Of a DNA stretch of 24,737 bases, positions 20,653 through 24,737 are shown in pieces. The translations under genes and the position numbers were made by a program. The first letter of the stretch is position 1. Each line of letters starts with the position of its first letter. Origin of the DNA: JBBTXM01 sp038062255 (GTDB lineage Bacteria; Patescibacteriota; Minisyncoccia; UBA11713; 2-01-FULL-45-33); the NCBI GenBank assembly GCA_038062255.1, contig JBBTXM010000003.1:1-24737 (forward strand), given 5' to 3'. The notes under the pieces are model-generated. The model ran no database searches, was not told the origin of the DNA, and saw only the letters and a program-made list of their open reading frames with translations.

Positions 20653-22002
20653 ATGAAACCAATGAAGACCCTCTTTGTAACTAGTTTTCACCCGCATATT
20701 TCAAGAAATATCCTTTCGACTGAAGTTTTGGAAAAATTTAAAAAAACGCCCGGCTTGCGGGTGGTTATTTTAGCTCCTTCGTACAAAAAAGAATATTTTG
20801 AAAAAAACTTCGGAGGGGGCAATGTCGCAATCGAGGGCGTGCCGATGTACCAGGCGTCCAAAACCAAACTGGGGCTTTTGTTTAAAAAACTCGGCGTTTT
20901 TTTGTTTAATACCGGCACATCCATTCTCAAAACAAAATATAAATATTATAACGACCGCAAGTTTTTTTATTTTGTCTCCGCAATGGTTTTGGGGTTTTTA
21001 GGAAAATTTCCCGGAGTAAAGCCGATAGCAAGATTTTTGGACCAAAAATTTTCTCCTAAAGGCTTTTTTGCGAATTTGATTAAAAAGCACAATCCCGACG
21101 CGATTTTTTCAACCGATCCGCAAAATGAAAACGATGTAAGCCTGATGCACGACGCCCGCGATTCCGGCGTTCCAGTAATCGCCATGTTGAGGTCGTGGGA
21201 CAACACAACGCAGAGAATTTTGCGGGTTTTGCCGGATAGGCTTTTGGCGGGTTCTTCGGAACTCAAAAAAGAAATGCTTGCGATGTATAAATATCCTGAA
21301 AGCAAAATAGCGGTTACCGGAAATCCGCATTACGATAGGTATCGCGCGCCGTCCGTTGCAAAAGAACAATTTTTTAAAGAATTTGGATTTGATTTGAACA
21401 AAAAATTGATTACTTTTGCGCCCATCGGTGACCACTTGCTGACAAAAAACGATATCGACCAGTATGTGATGGAGATTCTTTCAATGGTTCCCAATGTCCA
21501 AATTTTGGTGCGATTTCCTCCGGACGAAGGCGTGCAGCTTGTCGATTTCAAAAAGCCAGAGAATATGTTTTTTGACCGCCCTGGGCAGAAGTTTAAAGAC
21601 GCTGAAATGGGGGATCGCGAGATCCGCAGAGAAGATGATGACCGGCTTATCAACGAGCTGCATCATAGCGATTTGATTATCACAGGCCCCACTTCAATTT
21701 CGTTGGATTCAGCGTTTGCGGGGACTCCAGTGATTACCGCAAACACACCGCCCACTCCTCGGCATATTTTTGACGGCGCGTATACGTTTTTCTGCGACCA
21801 TATTCAAAAATTATTCCGCACCGGTGGTGTGCGGCATGCAGAAACCAAAGAAGATTTGCTGAGGTATATTGACGGTTACTTAAAAGACCCTTCGCGCGAC
21901 GCTGCGGGGCGGGAAAAAATCCGCTCCATGTGGTTTTCGCACGCAGACGGCAGGGCGGGGGAAAGGGTAGCAAACGAAGTTTTGAAATTTGTAAATCTAT
22001 GA
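20653..22002 (+). CDS. CDP-glycerol/surface-carbohydrate transferase-like GT-B protein, paralogue 1
   Basis: The protein looks like the two-Rossmann-fold group that includes TagB-like CDP-glycerol glycerophosphotransferases and surface carbohydrate proteins. Marks shared with the next two genes are a SWD motif (LRSWDNTT), a GNPHYDRY motif at the domain border, VQILVRFPPDEG, a late Ser-rich loop GPTSISLDSAFAGTPVI and a C-terminal helix ending in DGRAGERVANEVLKF. In TagB-type enzymes the equivalent C-terminal region binds the nucleotide. It begins with MKPMKTLFVTSFHP; the ATG at 20662 is an alternative start. It is the first of three tandem paralogues, probably adding phosphate-linked units or sugars to the glycan (inference). 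The exact reaction is not known. Confidence 0.7.
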   Translation: MKPMKTLFVTSFHPHISRNILSTEVLEKFKKTPGLRVVILAPSYKKEYFEKNFGGGNVAIEGVPMYQASKTKLGLLFKKLGVFLFNTGTSILKTKYKYYNDRKFFYFVSAMVLGFLGKFPGVKPIARFLDQKFSPKGFFANLIKKHNPDAIFSTDPQNENDVSLMHDARDSGVPVIAMLRSWDNTTQRILRVLPDRLLAGSSELKKEMLAMYKYPESKIAVTGNPHYDRYRAPSVAKEQFFKEFGFDLNKKLITFAPIGDHLLTKNDIDQYVMEILSMVPNVQILVRFPPDEGVQLVDFKKPENMFFDRPGQKFKDAEMGDREIRREDDDRLINELHHSDLIITGPTSISLDSAFAGTPVITANTPPTPRHIFDGAYTFFCDHIQKLFRTGGVRHAETKEDLLRYIDGYLKDPSRDAAGREKIRSMWFSHADGRAGERVANEVLKFVNL

Positions 22003-23351
22003 AAACTATATTTATTTCCATTCTTTCTGGGGTAGAGGCCAAAGATATTTTGCGCGCGAATGTCGTAAACTGGCTTTTGGAGGCGGGGCATAGGGTTGTT
22101 TTGTTTTTGCAAAGCCGCAAAAGAGCAGAATTTTACCAAAAAGAGTTTCAGCATCCGAATTTGGTTTACGAAGCTGCCGGAGGTTTTTCCCTTTCGCGCG
22201 GGGACGTTTTATTTGAGTTTATAAAAAAATACCTTGTCCGCACCGAAACTTTATTTTTGCACAAAAAAACAAATTTTTTGGAGGATAGAAATTACTTTAA
22301 GTATTTCGGCAGCCTTGCCATGAGTTTTTTGCTGGGCCGCGCATTTGCAAGAAAATTGGCTAGATTTTTTGATTTTCGATTCGTATCCAATAATTCATTC
22401 GAATACGTTTTTGCCAAACACAAGCCTGACCTTGTTTTTTTGGGGAACCTTTTCGACCCAATGGAAATAGCAATTTTGCGCGGAGCCAAAAAACGCAATG
22501 TTAAAACCATCGGATTTGTAAACTCGTGGGACAAGATTACCTCCAAGGGCCATGTGCGTATTTTGCCATCTAAGCTGATAGTGACAAATGAAATAGTAAG
22601 GGGCGAAGCCGAAAAATACTTGGGTATTAATGAAAAAGATATTTTTGTGTCAGGAGTGCCACAGTACGACCACTACTTAAACAAGCCGGTTTCGCCCAGG
22701 GAAGAGTTTTTTAAATCAATCGGAGCCGACCCCAAAAAAGAACTTCTGGTTTTTGCCCCTTTGGGCAGCGCGTGGTCGGATTCCGATTGGGACACGATAG
22801 ATTTGCTTTGGGATTTGGTCCAAAAAAGAACATTCAAAAAAGGCTTAGAACTTTTGGTGCGTTTTCCTCCCAATGATTTCGCGCACGAAGAAAACATAAA
22901 AAAGCGCCCGTATTTGCGGTGCGATGTTCCAGGCACGAGGTTTTCTACCTCGCTGGGCATGGATTGGGACATGAGTTCCGCGGAAATGGATCATTTGCGC
23001 AATACTTTGCGCCATTGTTCTTTGCTTATCGGGTATTCTTCCAGCATTGGAATAGACGCAGCTGTTTTTGGAAAACCAATAATTAATGTCGGGTTTACCG
23101 TTCGCGAAGTAAAGCCCGGCAAAAAAGATCCAGTTGTTAGGTACGAAACGGCCCATTACCGCAAGGCATTGGCTTCGGGGGGCATACGGCTGGTCAAATC
23201 GAAAAGCGAGCTTGCTGAATGGATTAATAAATATCTTCAAAATCCAGAAATCGATTCGGAAGGGAGAAAGCGGCTTGTCCAGGAACAGTGTTATAGGGCC
23301 GACGGAAAGGCTGGTGAACGAACAGCGAATTTTTTGTTGGAAAATTTATGA
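21999..23351 (+). CDS. CDP-glycerol/surface-carbohydrate transferase-like GT-B protein, paralogue 2
   Basis: The start at 21999 overlaps the preceding stop as ATGA; a longer frame from 21930 would run 24 codons into the upstream gene and is rejected. The protein (450 aa) shares with its neighbours a SWD motif (VNSWDKIT), GVPQYDHYL, LELLVRFPPND, the late Ser-rich loop GYSSSIGIDAAVFGKPIIN, and a C-terminal DGKAGERTANFLL. An insert with many Asp/Met/Ser residues precedes the Ser-rich loop. An unusually basic, aromatic segment (about 70-130) may bind the membrane surface. The close spacing and couplings indicate co-expression with paralogues 1 and 3. Confidence 0.7.
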   Translation: MKTIFISILSGVEAKDILRANVVNWLLEAGHRVVLFLQSRKRAEFYQKEFQHPNLVYEAAGGFSLSRGDVLFEFIKKYLVRTETLFLHKKTNFLEDRNYFKYFGSLAMSFLLGRAFARKLARFFDFRFVSNNSFEYVFAKHKPDLVFLGNLFDPMEIAILRGAKKRNVKTIGFVNSWDKITSKGHVRILPSKLIVTNEIVRGEAEKYLGINEKDIFVSGVPQYDHYLNKPVSPREEFFKSIGADPKKELLVFAPLGSAWSDSDWDTIDLLWDLVQKRTFKKGLELLVRFPPNDFAHEENIKKRPYLRCDVPGTRFSTSLGMDWDMSSAEMDHLRNTLRHCSLLIGYSSSIGIDAAVFGKPIINVGFTVREVKPGKKDPVVRYETAHYRKALASGGIRLVKSKSELAEWINKYLQNPEIDSEGRKRLVQEQCYRADGKAGERTANFLLENL

Positions 23352-24737
23352 AAACAATCCTTGCAAAATTCGACAACAGCTTTTTTGTGCGCAATTTTTT
23401 GCGCGCCGGAACATTTGAAAAAATCTTAAACCGCGGCGATATCCGTTTTATTTTTTTGGTTCCAAAAGAAAAGTTGGAATATTACAGAAAAGAATTTCCA
23501 CAATCGAATATTTTGTTCGACATTTTACCGGAAATAAAAAAATCAAAAATCGAAAGGTTTTTCAACCTCGCAGAAAGATTCAGCATACACACGCATACCG
23601 TATACATGATTTTCAGGTCCGAATTTGAAAAAACCAAAAATCTCAACGCTGTTCGCAGGGCCGGAGTTTTCATTTTGAAATTTATTTTATGGAGGCTGGG
23701 GCGGTTTTCTTTTTGGAGGAGATTTTTGAGAAAAATATATTTTTTGGTTCCAAGCGCCGTGTTTTCCGGATTTTTCAAGAAATACAAACCAGATTTGGTT
23801 TTCGCTCCATATATGGTTTTTACCGACCACGCTTTCATCAAGGAAGCCCAAAAAGCTGAAATTGCTACTTTGGGTATGACCTTAAGTTGGGATAATCTAT
23901 ATAGCAAGACTTTTCTGCTGTCGCACCCGGATAATTTGATAGTGCAAACCCGCAAAATAGAAGAACAGGCGGAAACAATGGGCGACTACCGCGGGAAAAT
24001 TTTTGTTTGCGGAATACCGCAGTACGACAGGCATTTTTCCAAACAGGGCGTCGTAGCTCGCGAAGAATTTTTCAAAAAGATAGGAGCGGACCCAAAAAAG
24101 AAGCTGGTTGTCTACGCGTTTTCCGGCAAACAAGGCTTGCGCGTCGATTTTGATATTTTAAGCATTTTAAATGATGCTCGAAACGGCGGCAATATAGTCG
24201 AGGATATTGAAATTCTGGCGCGCCCGTATCCAAGGACAGATTTTCCAGGAGAAAAATTGGAACGGCTCAAAAAAGATTACGGAATCTTGGCGACTCAATC
24301 CACGGCGCATGTGGGGTTCGGCGATGCTGATTGGGAGTTCGACGAAGAATCTATTTCTACTTTGGAAAACACTTTGGCCCATGCCGATATCGTAATTACG
24401 ATGTATTCAACGTTTTTTATAGAGGCTGCCATTTTCGATAAGCCGTTGATTGGAGCTTCTTTCGATGGCCGGAAAAAACTCCCGTACTGGGATTCGGCGT
24501 CGCGTTTTTTTGAATGGGACCATTTGCGCGATATAAAAACACTCAATGGAATTTGGCTGGTAAAAAACAAGGAAGAGCTTGTGGGCGCCGTAAATAAGTA
24601 TTTAAAAGATCCTGGTTTTTTAAAAGAAGGCAGGGAAAAACTTGTTCGCAAGCAGGTTGGATTTGCGGACGCCCATTCCGCGCAAAGAGTCGCTGACGTT
24701 ATAATAAAACTATGCTTTTTAAGCTTTTCAAAAAAAT
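23348..24737 (+). CDS. CDP-glycerol/surface-carbohydrate transferase-like GT-B protein, paralogue 3 (3' partial)
   Basis: Opens at the ATG of an ATGA overlap and stays open to the window end (463 codons). It has the same marks as its two neighbours: LSWDNLYSK, CGIPQYDRH, EILARPYP in place of LVRFPP, a Ser/Thr loop TMYSTFFIEAAIFDKPLIG, and a C-terminal helix ADAHSAQRVADVIIKL. In the paralogues the stop follows that helix immediately, with ATGA. Here the bases are CTATGC, so the frame reads on for at least nine more codons. Either the protein has a short extension or a stop was lost. A segment at about 100-150 is basic and aromatic as in paralogue 2. Confidence 0.72.
   Translation, partial: MKTILAKFDNSFFVRNFLRAGTFEKILNRGDIRFIFLVPKEKLEYYRKEFPQSNILFDILPEIKKSKIERFFNLAERFSIHTHTVYMIFRSEFEKTKNLNAVRRAGVFILKFILWRLGRFSFWRRFLRKIYFLVPSAVFSGFFKKYKPDLVFAPYMVFTDHAFIKEAQKAEIATLGMTLSWDNLYSKTFLLSHPDNLIVQTRKIEEQAETMGDYRGKIFVCGIPQYDRHFSKQGVVAREEFFKKIGADPKKKLVVYAFSGKQGLRVDFDILSILNDARNGGNIVEDIEILARPYPRTDFPGEKLERLKKDYGILATQSTAHVGFGDADWEFDEESISTLENTLAHADIVITMYSTFFIEAAIFDKPLIGASFDGRKKLPYWDSASRFFEWDHLRDIKTLNGIWLVKNKEELVGAVNKYLKDPGFLKEGREKLVRKQVGFADAHSAQRVADVIIKLCFLSFSKK
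24712..24737 (+). CDS. Possible start of a further gene (5' end only)
   Basis: An ATG at 24712, at the place where the next gene of the run would be expected, opens MLFKLFKK in a different frame from paralogue 3. Only eight codons are inside the window, so this is supported by position alone. Confidence 0.3.

Noticed and set aside
21930..21998. Extended N-terminus for paralogue 2
   Set aside because: It lies wholly inside the upstream gene in another frame; the ATGA overlap at 21999 matches the other junctions.

Overview
The window looks like a chromosomal piece of a Patescibacteria/CPR bacterium, most likely a Parcubacteria-type lineage (inference). The signs are moderate GC with A/T-rich spacers, tightly packed genes joined by 4-base ATGA overlaps, an ordinary genetic code (TGA is a working stop in many overlapping gene pairs), a lamin-tail/PKD surface protein, a HicB-type fragment, and a very large load of glycosyltransferases. 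No tRNA, rRNA, CRISPR array, integrase or transposase was seen. No gene-free stretch exceeds 300 bases.

Layout. Bases 1-1650 hold a tiny unknown gene and secD, bracketed by two strong terminator hairpins with similar loops. Bases 1651-2222 hold a reverse-strand four-helix membrane protein with its own promoter and terminator. Bases 2259-3698 encode a secreted, membrane-anchored lamin-tail/PKD protein. Bases 3708-10181 are a run of four overlapping GT4 glycosyltransferase genes, two of which are tandem GT4-GT4 fusions. Bases 10176-12944 hold a heptose module: a reverse-strand phosphoheptose isomerase (GmhA type), a divergent HldE-type kinase domain, and a GT9 heptosyltransferase-like protein. 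Bases 12972-17584 hold nucleotide-sugar genes: GDP-mannose 4,6-dehydratase, an RmlD-like reductase, a zinc-ribbon/NUDIX protein of GDP-mannose hydrolase type, a DegT-fold enzyme whose PLP lysine is replaced by histidine (ColD-like 3-dehydratase signature), and a methyltransferase. Bases 17697-24737 hold another GT4, an unknown zinc-finger protein, a HicB remnant, a reverse-strand phytanoyl-CoA-dioxygenase-like protein, and three tandem paralogues resembling CDP-glycerol/surface-carbohydrate transferases. The last of these runs off the window.

How it works together (inference). The locus probably builds and decorates a surface polysaccharide. Heptose phosphate and GDP-deoxy or GDP-dideoxy sugars are made, GT4 and GT9 enzymes assemble them, and a methyltransferase, a dioxygenase and the CDP-glycerol-like transferases modify the product. 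The Gmd plus His-type DegT pair suggests a GDP-3,6-dideoxyhexose branch.

Beyond the genes, three things stand out. Palindromic elements, one of them a perfect cloverleaf, sit in frame inside coding sequences. Heptanucleotide tandem repeats occur in three glycosyltransferase genes. There are also two classes of expression signal: glycan genes with a -10 box only 6-8 bases before the ATG (leaderless-like), and isolated genes with strong TTGAC(A/T) promoters, strong ribosome binding sites and, for the most part, their own terminators.
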